DNA of 64,000 nt, taken from assembly GCA_025526935.1 (NCBI GenBank), contig JAHLKD010000095.1, positions 62,001 to 126,000 on the forward strand, in the 5' to 3' direction. This document shows, in pieces, positions 49,462-60,663 of the stretch. The position numbers and the translations under genes were made by a program. Each line of letters begins with the position of its first letter. The first letter of the stretch is position 1. The notes beneath the pieces were generated by a model. It saw only the letters and a program-made list of their open reading frames with translations. It had not been told where the DNA came from and did no database searches. Origin of the DNA: Cladochytrium replicatum. Its lineage: Eukaryota; Chytridiomycota; Chytridiomycetes; Cladochytriales; Cladochytriaceae.

Positions 49462-49852
49462 GAGTATATATTGCTTGACATTGTGGCAGAATTCGAGTGG
49501 AAATGTCAGCACGGATGTGGCATGCTTATTGCTGGGAAGGTGCAAGGTAGTGAAGTTCCGCGGCTCGCCGAGAGTATAACGCCAAAGGGTTGGCGTGCAC
49601 TGCGTTCGGAATCCACGACGACGATTTGAAGATTTCTTTGATTTGAAATTTTGATTTGCGGATGGCACCACAGCACCACGTGGGCAGCCACGATCACAGC
49701 GTGTACAGCACTGCCACCAGTGTGATGCTCACTGCCACACAACTGTGGGTGATGTCACACTCGAAAGAAACTCCAAAAAAACCCTTTATTTGTACACTGC
49801 CCAAAACGGTGCAAACATTAATGTTCAATCAAACGACGGGAGGTGATAGTCT

Positions 49853-50643
49853 TCAGAATTTGCCTTGTGCACGCAAGCTCTGTAGCTTCTGAAGCTCTTT
49901 GATAGTGTTGTTGATTTTCGTCAGACCATCCCTGTAGATTCAAACTATCAGTTCATTGCTCGCTCTATGCTTCCGGAGAATAATCCATACTTTTGGTCCG
50001 CGATCTGCTTGGTAATGTCGGCCTTTGGGTTGGCAGTAAGCTTAGTGGCGAGCGTAATCACATTCTGGTTGAGGAAACCCGCGAGCTTCATCACCTTGTT
50101 GGAGAAAAGCCTGCACAAAAAAATGAGCAAGTCTACCAACTGCTCATTCCGACAGTCGAATTCTTTGACTAACCTGAGCTGCAAGTCATTTTTCTCCGCC
50201 GTGGACTTTGCTTTCCCCTCAGCCGCGACAAACAAGTCCTCCCGTCGAATAACCACAAACACGTTGTCAAAGTACTTTTTAAAGTTGGCGCTGTTCCCAA
50301 ATGTCGTGATACCGCTCGATGCCGGGAGACTCGACACAGACTCCGCTGAAACACCCTCCCCGGTCACAGTCTGGAACTGTTTGGCCTTTGCTTGCGCGAG
50401 AAGTTGTTTTGAAAGTGTCTCGGCGTTCTTTGACACCTGGAGCAATCGACGGTACAAGTCCTCGAGCTTTGCGACGGTGATTTGGGACTGCTCGAAAGCA
50501 GTTGGGATGCCGAAGAATGGTGCGCCATTGGCGTTGTTGGCGACAGCGCGAGGAGCAAGGTCCTTCACAAGAGCGGGAGCGGCTGACGTTGAAACCGCAC
50601 AGAGCAGGATGGCCGCGATAAGAGCAAGAATGTTTGAGCGCAT
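49853..50643 (-). CDS. Small secreted protein of unknown function
   Basis: Three exons (50174-50643, 49991-50110, 49853-49931) give 222 residues. The N-terminus ILALIAAILLCAVSTSAAPA is a clear signal peptide. The mature part is predicted helical, with LEDLYRRLLQVSKNAETLSK and KVMKLAGFLNQNVITLATKL, and ends in KELQKLQSLRAQGKF. It has only one Cys after the signal in the spliced form or none, so it is not a classical Cys-rich effector. No family was recognised. Confidence 0.75.
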
Positions 50644-52680
50644 GATAGTGGTACTGGTGTCGACAGGGGTCCAGTTAATATACTTGTTAGAAATTTTCTC
50701 ATGTGCGGTGTGGCGCCCAGAATTGCAGAAAATTTAACCATTGGAACCTGGCCAAATTAAGAAGTGGTTATGGAGTGTTGAAGTTATATCTCTGTCAAAA
50801 GGGGAGAAATACAATTTACCAAACTAAATGCTCCCAGAATTATTCAAGCCAAAGGAAGAAACCATCGAAGGAGGGACGAAAGGCTACGAAAAACTGTTGA
50901 TTTTGGTTTTGCCGAAACCAAGCTTGTAAACTCTAATGACAGGTTCTTGTCCTGGAGCAAGATCCAAGAGGAAGTGGTTTTTAAGGTAAGATCAAACTGA
51001 TTTATTGAAAAGAGGGTATGGGCTAATAAAACATATCTGAAAATTGGGACAAGAAATGGGGTGATAAAAACTAGTAGTATTGATAGAGAGGTCAGTTGTA
51101 TTTGATTGAGATCACTGATGTACCGGCAATGATTTGAGAGACTGTCCGGGTGGACAGAATCCTATTGCGAGTAGTATTTGTAGAGAGATTAGCTATATCT
51201 GATAGAGATTACTGAAGTACCGTCAATGAGTTGACAAAGTGTCCAGGTGGACAGAATCTGGGAGGCTGAGTGTCACTGTGTCTGGGTAGACAGTGTCTTC
51301 CCTAGTATATTATTATTGTCATATTTGGTAGAAAACATAGGTATGAGACTTGCTAGTGTTAGGGAAGTATTATATCATACATTCCGTTATCATTCCGGCT
51401 AAGGCGCTGGGCCAGAATCTCGCACGACATACATTACCAACACCATGCCTTGAAGGAGCAAGCTTTGCAACAATCCAAACCATCAGCTGAAAGAGAATCA
51501 AGTGCAGAACCGACTGCACCTGAAACAACTCTGGGATTGGGTTCTGAAGTGGAAGAAGCAGAAACAGGCCAAGATGTCAAATTGACTGCTCCTTCAAATA
51601 AATTGGTGCAATGTTGTACTAAAGGGGATGCTGTCTATTTACTCATTGACGGACTCTGTCCTGCTTCAGACATACGACTTTGGTATTGAAAATTCAAAGC
51701 AAGCAGCCACCGCTGCGACTCGGAGCACTTCATCAACTGTCAAACAAATCGTGATGAATGCGGCCCAAGGTTTATTCTTCAAGGGTTGATCGACCGACAT
51801 GACTCTGACAGCAAGCTAGTTCGTCAAGCCCTGAATGAAATTCACGATGCGTGCAGTGGACGAACAGAGTTCATAACAGCTGCAAACACCTATCGTATGG
51901 AGTGCTTGAAAAGTTCTTCTTTTCAGAAGGAAACAACATTCCTGGACTTTTACAGGCAGCAGGGACACAAGTACAACATTTACGGAGGAATGCCCACTGC
52001 AAAGGTTGAAGAGTTCGACCATCAAACGAGCAGATGAGGACAGTGAAAGGACAAAACAGGTCCTCAAACAGTCAGAACAACTGTTGAAAATGACAAAGTA
52101 TCTTGAAGAGACAGCAATGAACAAGAGAATGACTGAAATTGCAGCAGAAGTGCGAGAGATGGCCCCCATTGATCAATTGGGTAGGGCTGGTGCATTGATT
52201 CAGACCAGCCTGTCGTTTCAGAGCAGCAAACTCTCCCTCCTGCGCAGTTACATGTGATTTCCATTGTGAAATGTCCTGGGACGCCACCTCCTTCTCCCTT
52301 TCCATTGCAGAGGTGATTTCCCTGAATCTTGCTAGCTCTTTGTGCTCCCCTTGCATTCAGAAGTGGCTACACTGCGGCGCCAACATCAATGGTCGGCCCA
52401 ACAAGCATCTCCTCAGCTATCAAGGCGATTGGTAGGATTCCTGGGGCCATCCCACCATCCCCCATTGAGAACTCCTGGATGTCTCCCGACTATCTGTCAG
52501 GTCATAGTGTGTTTTATGTAAACTGTTAAAGTGATTGTAATAGTGTCCAGTAACTTCTATAATCCAACAAGCCAGTGGTATCGCAATGTCTTGATTCAGT
52601 GGACGTGGGAACAAAATCATGTATTGCATGAACTATTCTTGAACAAGATGCAAACTTGAGATCACAGCAAAACTCTCGTT
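50644..52680. other. Repeat-rich, gene-poor region
   Basis: No complete gene was found. Short open stretches with charged, coiled-coil-like content occur on both strands at 51450-52260 and may be debris of a repeated element. Tandem repeats are annotated separately. No reverse transcriptase, integrase or transposase motif could be read. Confidence 0.45.
51073..51260. repeat. Imperfect tandem repeat, two units of about 97 bases
   Basis: The unit begins AGTAGTAT at 51073 and again at 51170, runs through TAGAGAG, GATCACTGA or GATTACTGA, GTACCG and CAATGA, and ends in GTGGACAGAATC in both copies. A third partial copy (GGGTAGACAG) follows near 51285. Confidence 0.75.
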
Positions 52681-52689
52681 TACTTCAGT

Positions 52690-54314
52690 TCTTCAAAACA
52701 ATCTGCGTTTGATGCGGAGAGCTTCAAATTGGTCTGCGATGTTCTGAGCATGTTATGTTTTTGTCTTTCCTCTCAACGTCATCCTCTCCAAGCTAAACAC
52801 AAGAAGATGATATTTGTAAACTTTGAGCATGCCAAATCAATAGAACTTACCCATCGATTCCTGATCGTCTCAGCGTACAAGTAATACCGCCCCAGTTCTC
52901 GATGTACAATCTTTTCAAACTGCCGTCCGGTTGTACCTGCTTTGAGAAGGGTGCAATCTCTGAAAACACCTGATGTTCTGGAGCCACTAGTGAGCCGCCA
53001 AAAATGAAGCAAATCTACGTCCATCCGGTTAAAGTCAATATCGCAATTGCATTGCGCTTGTAAAGTTGTTGATGTAATTGACAGGGAAGGCAGGTACCAA
53101 TTGACAGACCTTGCACTTTCTCCAAGCGCCTTTGACAATAAGAGATGAAGTTTGATCCAGTAACTTGCCAATACTTTCAAGAAAATTACCTTTTGTTCTC
53201 TCGTCCAATGGTTTAAACTTCTCCTCTGGTGGCGGATTCCTCTGAGATGTCAACTTGTCTCTCAGCGATGAGACAGGCACAAAAATGATTGTTTTGTCTG
53301 ACGTTCCGGGGCTCAAATCGGTCCGTGGAACACATCTGTAACTACTCTATGTACAGTCTCATCCGTCCACGTCTCCATGGGTCCTTTAATAGTGGATCTC
53401 CTCTAGCAGTAAGGACATCCATTACTTGCTGAACAAGCCAAAGCGTTGATCCGTATCCTGTTCCATAACATAACGAGCAATTGCAGATCAGTGAAACGCT
53501 TTTTCTTATCGCTGAACAGAAGCTGAAGAGTTTCTGCCAGTGTTGACTCCACATAATTAGGAATCTAGATGGCCGGCTAGATCGCCACACGAATATTCGG
53601 CCATTGCTTCGTTGAGTTTTTCTTTATCCAACTGTCTGGATTTCCATCAGCACAACATTAGCATGCCTCAAGACATTCATGCATGCCAGCCTGTGAATCT
53701 CTCCACGCAGCCAGTCGATGTCATTGTTCGGATCATACCCTACAATCTCCTTTCCACCAGCATCGGTCGTACCAGATACGTCCACAACGTGAATAAAAGC
53801 ATCAGCCGTTCGCAAATCATCCAGAAATTGGTTTCCTAGGCCCTTGCAACATGCCATTAAACTTCTTGATCATTCAATCACATCAGCTCTTTCTTGTCCT
53901 TCCGATGCTCCCGGTACGAGTCCCGCAACATCCAATGACTTTGATCCGCACCATCCGTTGTCCCTCCACACATTTTCATGCACGGTGTCGATAAAACGTC
54001 TGTAAATCACTGTTCAAGTTTTCTCTTCCTTCTTCGCTCCTATCCCCCATTCCTCAGATTGTGCCTTGAATTTGTGTCGGTTCGTCTCCCATTTCATACC
54101 TTATCTTGGTCGACATTGGTCACTCTTCCCGAAATGTGCGCATGGAAAATCTACTGGAACATGCGCGACGCCGGATGGTAGTGAACGGAAAGTTACTCGA
54201 CTGTCGCTGTTGCGCTGCGAATAAAGCCGGAGCCCAAAAAAATGTATTCTGTTCTATAAATTCCATCAGAAATGATGATTTCCCTGCCGATGGCTTTCCA
54301 ACGAATGCCAGCAT
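52690..54314 (-). pseudogene. Broken Ygr210/OLA1-type GTPase gene
   Basis: Reading the minus strand, family landmarks appear in the right order: MLAFVGKPSAGKSS (Walker A), NFPFTTI, LDVAGLVPGA (G3), then [85 protein letters not shown] and SGVFRDCTLLKAGTTGRQF with RYYLYAET. These belong to the Ygr210-like branch of Obg GTPases. But the frame is lost repeatedly, stops occur (for example after YSCGDLAGHLDS), the expected donor after the G3 block lacks GT, and the NKxD region is missing. It is divergent from TIM50 with 114 bases between the start codons. Confidence 0.75.
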
Positions 54315-54428
54315 CACGTCCCCTGCACTCCTTCTCCAAGTGTTCTCCCAACACGTTCTCTCTACGTGTTCTTCCGATTCTTTTTTCGCGTCGCATAGCT
54401 TCAAGCTCTCCGCTTTCTAGGCCCACAA

Positions 54429-56207
54429 ATGTCGCTGAGATCAGCATGCTCAGCGGCAATGCGTCGATTCGCATCGCCAGCCCTTCCTCCCCTCCCTCGC
54501 AGCACACCTGCACCTCTCCGATGGCCTACCCCCACTTCGAATCTGCGTCACTTTGCTATCGACTCGAAAGATCCGCAACTACCACCACAGCCCTCCTCCA
54601 GGATTACCGCTAGCATGCTCCGCCCCTCAGTGTCGCTCTCTGACCTTACAGATGACCCACATGAACCTACGCCGCACGAGTACCGAAGGATAGGAGCACC
54701 TTCTGTTCCGAGAATGCGTCCTGAGATGGAAGAAAAGTATCACCGGGAACGGGAAAGCTTGGAGCTGGAGACGGAGGAGGACGCGGGGAGGACGGCGAGG
54801 CTTCAAGCAGAAGCGCAGGAAGAAGAGATGAAGAGACTAAAAGGGAACTTTCGGACTACGAGCGGGGTGATTGGGATCTTGGGTCTTGCAGGATGGTTGT
54901 ACCTCGGTACGAAATCTTAATGCCAGTGGGCTACTTCTCTCCGTCAATCCTGACGTGATTCTTTGTTTCACTTTAGGTTTACCGGATGAGGAAGAAAAGA
55001 AGGAGAATGCACAGAAGGGATTCGTACAGCAGCTCGTGAGCATCAACTCCCGTGCTTGGGGTAGAGTCCGTGGGCTGTACGGTAGCGTTCAGGCACCCAC
55101 CGATACAAAGATCCTTCCCGACCCGCTGCCTGGTGGATACCAGCGGCCTCTGACCTTGTTTGTTGAATTGAATGACACCTTGGGACACTTGGCTTGGGAT
55201 GTACGTCAAATCGGTGTGGAAGCGCGTTTTAGAAGGCTCATATACTTCCTTGCGACAGAAAAACGTTGGATGGCGTGTGGCGACTCGTCCCGGAGTGAAG
55301 CAGTTCCTCTCGTACTTGTCGCGCTACTACGAAATCGTGATCTTCACAACTCAACCCGGCATGGTAATGTACATTGATACTGAGCAATAAAGCTTTCGGA
55401 CTGATAATTTTATTGAACTCAACAGCTTGCTGCTCCTGTTGTGGATGCGATTGACCCTCTCCGTTGGAGCATGTACCAGCTCTACCGCGAGCACACCCGC
55501 TATGTGAAGGGGCTGTATGTGAAAGACCTGGACACTCTCAACCGTGATCCCAAGAAAGTAATCATGATTGATGTGGACGAGAAATCCTATTCGCTTCAGC
55601 CGGAGAACGGTCTTCTGATTAAACCTTGGAAAGGAGATCCATCTGATCGCGAGCTGTACAGGATGACGACTGTCCTCGAAGGTGACTCTTGGGAACTTCA
55701 TTTTATGCTCCAACTCTCTGTCTAATGTGCCTTTGCATTTTGACAGAACTTGCTTGGCTGATGACTCTCAATGTTGAAGACGTTCGGCCTTTCTTAAACA
55801 GCATCCGCAACTTCGACAAAGAAGACATCCCCACTGCCTGGGAGAAGTATAAAGCCGACCGTCGGCAAATCTGGGACAAACCCTCAGCGAATGCTCCTGC
55901 TGCAGCGGCAGCCCCTGCGCGCGGACTCCGCTCCTCTCTTTCCGGGCTCCTCGGCTCAGGCATCGGTGCTGGCGCAGCTGAAAAGAAGTCGATGAACCCA
56001 TTCGACCTGATCGAACAAATGGCGCGAGAGGAGCGTGCGATTTTCGCAAAGGAGCAGCAGGACTCTAAGATCAGCTTCGAGGCATTGATGAAGGACAGGG
56101 AGGAAGCGCAGAAAAAGATGCTTGAGGATATGAAGAGCAAAAAGTTAAAGCTGTATGACCTTTGGGGAGGTACTGCGATGCAACCGCCTCCACCTCAACA
56201 GGGATAG
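54429..56207 (+). CDS. TIM50: Mitochondrial import inner membrane translocase subunit TIM50
   Basis: Five exons (54429-54906, 54977-55200, 55259-55363, 55426-55681, 55747-56207) give 507 residues. The Arg/Ser/Ala-rich N-terminus is a mitochondrial presequence. A single helix ([17 protein letters not shown], about residue 145-162) anchors it in the inner membrane. The C-terminal HAD/FCP1-like domain includes [50 protein letters not shown] and [12 protein letters not shown]. The FCP1 catalytic DxDxT is changed to ELNDT, as expected for a non-enzymatic receptor. It guides presequences from TOM to TIM23. Both sides of the gene carry inverted GTPase relics. Confidence 0.95.
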
Positions 56208-57061
56208 TTGCTCCCACTTTGCCTTTTTATGTTGTTTGTTTTACTGCGTAATTTGTTTTGGAATGCTGCTTAAAATGCCCCTCTTCAACTGTTCTCTACC
56301 CAACCAACAGTAAGGTCGCTAGTGTTAATACCAGGATTCCGACCAAGAAATATTTAAACGAAAAGAAAAGTACTGTCGAGACGGCGGCCTTACATCTTTA
56401 TTTCACATTGTCGGAGTGTCAGCGCCTGGTGCCAACGAAAAGGTCGTTTATTCTGCAGCAAATCACTCCCTCAACTGATCGTTTCAGTTACAATCCGCAC
56501 TCTAAAACTGTATGCTTCATGACCGCGCGAACAAACTTCAACGTATGGTCTTTGGTCCTCTGAACGACTTATTGGCATCATCCAAGCCTGGAAAACACAT
56601 GTACATCGATGGTGGCCAAGGTGTGGGTCAAATCGAACTGCCTCTTGAGAGGCAGTTCTACACCTACGACAAAATCACACTTTTCGAGTGCTCTGACTTT
56701 GCAAACAGAACATCCGCCGAGGTAGCCGACGATCTTTTTAAAGCCTGCTTATTCGAATGCCTGACACAAGATGACCAGATGGATCCTGCCATCCGATCGG
56801 CCCTTGAGTCGAGCCCATTTGAAATCGATGTTGCTAGAGCAGGCTGCAACGTAACTATCGAATCGTTGGTTGAGCCCATTTGAAATCGATGTTGAGGAGG
56901 CTGCAACGCAGCTATCGAATCGTGGGGTTACCTCAATATGGTTTTCGATCAGTTTGACTCAATCTGGAGTGAGTTTGCTCTATCGAATCACTGTGCATTT
57001 GCTGATCTACTTTTAGTTAAAACAGATCTTGTTTTGTTCCACTAAGGGAACACTGGTAAGA
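56208..57061. other. Region 3' of TIM50 with unidentified coding-like remnant
   Basis: A plus-strand ORF at 56512-56883 reads like a piece of a real protein (HMYIDGGQGVGQIELPLE, then DKITLFECSDFANRTSAEVA, then FECLTQDDQMDPAIRS). GGQGVG resembles a P-loop start, but the Lys-Ser/Thr that should follow is absent. No start, splice sites or family were found, so it is probably a fragment. Confidence 0.35.
56811..56925. repeat. Tandem duplication of about 60 bases
   Basis: The unit GAGCCCATTTGAAATCGATG starts at 56811 and again at 56872. The two copies differ by a few bases and a short deletion in the second (GTTGCTAGAGCAGGC against GTTGAGGAGGC). It causes the repeated SPFEIDV-type reading at the end of the remnant ORF. 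Confidence 0.85.
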
Positions 57062-57500
57062 TGGGCCATCGAACTGCTGGGCTTGGTACCTGCCTTCCCT
57101 GTCACTTCGTACCTGCCTTCCCTGTCAATTACATCAACAACTTTACAAGCGCAATTCAATTGCGATATGGACTTTGACCGGATGGACATAAATTTGCTTC
57201 ATTTTTTGGCGGCTCACTAGTGGCTCCAGAACATCAGGTGTCTTCACAGATTGCACCCTTCTCAAAGCAGGTACAACTACGGCAGTTTGCAAAGATTGTA
57301 CATCAAGAACTGGAGCGGTATTACTTGTACGCCGAGACGATCGGGAATCGACTGGTAAGTTCCATTGATTTTGGTGGCTCAAAGTAAACAAACATCATCT
57401 CATTGTTTTTAACTCGTAGAGGATGACGTTGTGTGACGAAAGTATACAACGTAATATGCTTCGGAATATCGCAGACCAATTTGAAGCACTCCGCATCAAA
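57062..57500 (+). pseudogene. 3' fragment of the Ygr210/OLA1-type GTPase, inverted relative to the copy at 52.7 kb
   Basis: The plus strand here aligns closely with the minus strand of about 52690-53120. Shared blocks include GGTACCTGCCTTCCCTGTCA, ACATCAACAACTTTACAAGC, GGCTCACTAGTGGCTCCAGA, TTGCACCCTTCTCAAAGCAG and the downstream intron. It would encode only the C-terminal part (FPVNYINNFTS, GTTxxQF, YYLYAETIGNRL). Frames are broken, and a 19-base piece (GTACCTGCCTTCCCTGTCA) is doubled at 57086 and 57109. No N-terminal part is present. Confidence 0.75.
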
Positions 57501-57704
57501 CGCGAGCAAAGTGATTCTACAGGGAAGCGTTTCCTCTTGTAATTGAGAAATTTTCGTTTCGACACCAAACAAATTTGACGGTCGGCATTTAGTCGGCAGC
57601 AGCTCGGCGGGTTGTTATTTTTGACACGAGAACCTAATCCTCAAACTATAAAAGCCCTATCCACAAGCTCTATCATTTTGCATCTCCCTCTCCTGATCCT
57701 CAAA

Positions 57705-59409
57705 ATGTCCAAAACCCACCTTCCAGAATCAGATGCAGTTTTCCACGGCGTGGCCGCATACGGTGAGTGCGACTTCACAGGTGATTCACATTCTTAAATG
57801 TGTGGTTTTTACCAGAGCCGGGCTTGGACTTGAAACCTTGGACATACCCTGCACCAACTTTTGGAGACGAAGATATCGAAATCAAGATCACTCACTGTGG
57901 TGTTTGTGGATCAGACATTCACACGATCACCGGTGGTTGGGGTGCGATCAAGTAAAGATTGCAACCTGCATACTGTATGTACACTAATCCCCATGCCGGC
58001 AAGGTATCCGCAAGTGGTTGGACACGAAATTGTCGGTCATGTTACGCGTATAGGATCGCAAGTTGATTCTACGAGAGTATGTTCTCCTCAAATTACTTGG
58101 CTTGACTGCATGCTTATTTTCTAATTTTCGGAAAACCTAGTTTGCCATTGGAAGTCGCGTTGGTGTGGGAGCTCAGTCCGGCTCGTGCTCCGAGTGCAGG
58201 ATGTGCTGTGGTAAGTGTACAACGGGTTTCGTTGCTGCCCACACTGACTTTCTCTGTTTTCTTTGTGGTTTTGCCAGGCAAGCACGAGAATTTATGTCCC
58301 AAGTTCCTTATGGTGAGGTGAATGTCTCTTTCTTCGCCATAGTTCTGATCTTGCATTTTCATTCAGACATACGCGGGAAAGCTTGATGATGGGTTGGTTT
58401 TTCTTTGGTTTGGGCACGTTAAGACTTTCTGATCTTTTGGTTGTTTAGTTACATCACCCAAGGGGGTTTCTCTGACTTTTTCCGGTGCGACAACAAGTTT
58501 GCTTTCCCCATTCCCGAAGAGATAAGCTCCGAGGAAGCCGTAAGTTGAAAAAGCTACGGAAATGCAACTCGCTTCTGAATAGGAACCTTAGGCTCCTCTT
58601 CTCTGCGCTGGAATCACCACATTTGCACCACTCCGGGTAAAGCTGATCCCAAAAGAATTACAAAAGCCGACAATCCACTAAGCTTTTCGTCGGCTTTAGA
58701 GGTTTAAGGCAGGGCCTGGGAAAAGAGTTGGCATCGTCGGTATTGGCGGTCTCGGCCACCTTGCAGTGCAATGGAGCCACGCAATGGGCGCAGAAACAAC
58801 AGCGATTTCGTCCTCGATGCGAAAGGCTGAGGACGCGAAGAAGCTTGGTGCGGACAAGTACCTTAACTCATCGGATCCGAACGAAATGCAAAAGTTCCAG
58901 CATTACTTTGACATCGTTGTGTGCACATCGTTTGGGGCGGTATGTTGTCTTCATATTCAAGGGTTTTGAAGGAGATGTTTAGTTGTGCTCATTTGACAGA
59001 ACACGGACTGGACGGGATTGCTCAGCTTGCTCGATATCGAAGGGTACGGATCGATCAACAACTTAAAATATTGTGCAAGGCAACACTAATACTTCAGCAC
59101 AGGAACTTTGTCTTGCTAGCTCTTCCCGACAACGCGATTTCGCTGAGGCCCGGACGGTTGCTTTGGGGGCATTGCACTTTCACGGGCTCATGCATTGGAA
59201 GCCCGGAGGAGATCGAACAGATGCTTGCATTTGCAGTCGAGAAGGGTGTGCGCTCGGTGGTCGAAGTCCTCCCAATGGCACAAGCCGCTGAAGCTCTCCA
59301 AAAGGTATTTACCACACTGGCTCACGTTTCTAACCGCAGAAAATTAAATGCTGATGTTTTTCAGCTGCATCATGGGGAAGCTCATTTCCGAATTGTTTTA
59401 AACAACTGA
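57705..59409 (+). CDS. NADP-dependent zinc alcohol dehydrogenase (cinnamyl alcohol dehydrogenase/ADH6 type)
   Basis: Twelve exons (57705-57762, 57816-57951, 58004-58076, 58141-58210, 58278-58312, 58367-58392, 58449-58539, 58592-58636, 58709-58939, 59000-59043, 59103-59304, 59365-59409) join in frame to 351 residues. HCGVCGSDIH and GHEIVGHV hold catalytic zinc ligands. CSECRMCCGKHENLC holds the four Cys of the structural zinc. VGIVGIGGLGHLAVQW is the cofactor motif, and the following SSSMRK favours NADPH. It should reduce aromatic and aliphatic aldehydes to alcohols in the cytosol. The exon count is high for this family, and one exon is 26 bases. Confidence 0.93.
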
Positions 59410-59639
59410 ATTAAATGAGAGTTTTGCTGTGATCTCGAGTTGGAATCTTGTTCCAGAATACTTAATACAATACATGATCTTGTTTGCCCACACCAACTGA
59501 ATCAAGACACGGCAGTTCTTATATCCTCGCATGAGGTGTTAAATAGTACGAACTTGTAGCATTATGCGCCTCACAAGACAAAGAAAAGCAATGGAGCAAC
59601 TGGAGCTGTCTCTTCAACTGAGCAAGCTATCTAATCATC
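59410..59639. other. Intergenic region after the alcohol dehydrogenase gene
   Basis: Short non-coding stretch between the dehydrogenase stop and the 3' end of an opposing gene; nothing notable. Confidence 0.5.
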
Positions 59640-60640
59640 CCAAATCCTGAGCTCCTTTCGACACTCTTTTGCTTGATTCTCATCATGCGGATTTTTTTCT
59701 TTGGGGCGTTTTGTTCGGACATCCCCAGCTCGGCCATAAAGTCATCCGCATCGGCGTCGTTCAGTTGAATCTTTTAATCGGAAGGTTTGCTCACGGGAGC
59801 AGTCGGTCCCGGTCGATTCGCAAAACTTTAAGATGTCATCAAGTTCGTCTTTTGGCTCAATTTTGCTCTGGGGAGTTTCTAGCGCAGAATTTGTGGTGAA
59901 CACTCGATTAGTTTTGTTGTTTCCGCAGTTCTGAGGATAAAGACGATGTGTGAATTTACATTGGAAAGTGAGTACAGATGAGGGATACCTGTTCAACGCC
60001 CGGGTCTGATCCAGGATCGTGCCCAGCCGCTTTATCCGGACATATCATCAACGTTGCAACATCGACTTTCATGAATTCATGAGGATTAGCCTGATTCTAA
60101 TAATAATAAAAGATGTTGAGAGATCGGTCATTTTCCTTACCTTATCAGTCGGCAAATCTTTCTGCAAATACCATGGTGTCTCTGTGAACACATAATCCTT
60201 TATCACCTCACTTTCTATGGTTTACCACCTGATTTAATTCATCAATGGAGTAATTACATGGAGTTGTGAATGGAGTAATTACATGGAGTTGTGTTAGGGA
60301 TTACCTTTCCCGCGGGCATATTCCAGCATAAGTGGTTGATTTGGAAATGCTTGCAGTCTTGTTTGCTGATGGGGTTGATGTCGATGCAACCGTGCTCAAA
60401 GCTGATGGTACAGCATTCTATCCTGAGAGAGGAATGGGAGTGCCACCCGTTTGCCGGACCATCCATGGTTCATTATCGTCATTTTCGTTTCCTTTCGGTT
60501 GTGATCCAACAGGCACAGTCACCGATGAACTAGTCGAAGTCAAAGCCGCATTCTTTTGCTTTTCTGGAGATATTTGCTGTGCATTCGTTGGTCCGGAGTT
60601 CGTCTGTTCTGCCTCGTGCTTTCTTTCCTTCATATTTTTA
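59640..60640 (-). CDS. Unrecognised gene, possibly broken
   Basis: Several minus-strand segments look like true exons. One is TIESEVIKDYVFTETPWYLQ with KDLPTDK before a GTAAGG donor near 60140. The next reads ANPHEFMKVDVATLMICPDK to GVEQ and splices in frame (donor near 59990, acceptor near 59935) to NCGNNKTNRVFTTNSALETP and DELDDILKFCESTGTD. The 3' end reads DADADDFMAELGMSEQNAPK and stops after GFGMIR. The N-terminal part may start at MKERKHEAEQTNSG (60633). One frame has a TAG at 60418-60420, and the last two segments are in different frames with no visible intron. I do not know the family. Confidence 0.35.
60245..60294. repeat. Perfect 25-base tandem duplication
   Basis: The 25-mer beginning AATGGAGTAATTACATGGAG occurs at 60245-60269 and again, unchanged, at 60270-60294. 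It probably lies in an intron of the minus-strand gene, so it would not affect a protein. Confidence 0.9.
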
Positions 60641-60663
60641 ACGTGAAAATTTCACCCTAACAA

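Noticed and set aside
51370-51420. Possible tRNA-like box sequence (GGCTAAGGCGCTGGGCC...)
   Set aside because: No matching acceptor stem or T-loop could be folded by eye. No tRNA or rRNA gene was found anywhere in the window.
50900-53300. Possible LTR retrotransposon body
   Set aside because: No protease, reverse transcriptase, RNase H or integrase motifs on either strand, and no pair of long direct repeats was found.
60332-60646. Plus-strand ORF containing GTAFYPERG, resembling the start of alanyl-tRNA editing (AlaX) proteins
   Set aside because: The match is one short phrase, the following GGQP-type residues are missing, and the minus strand has the better coding signal.
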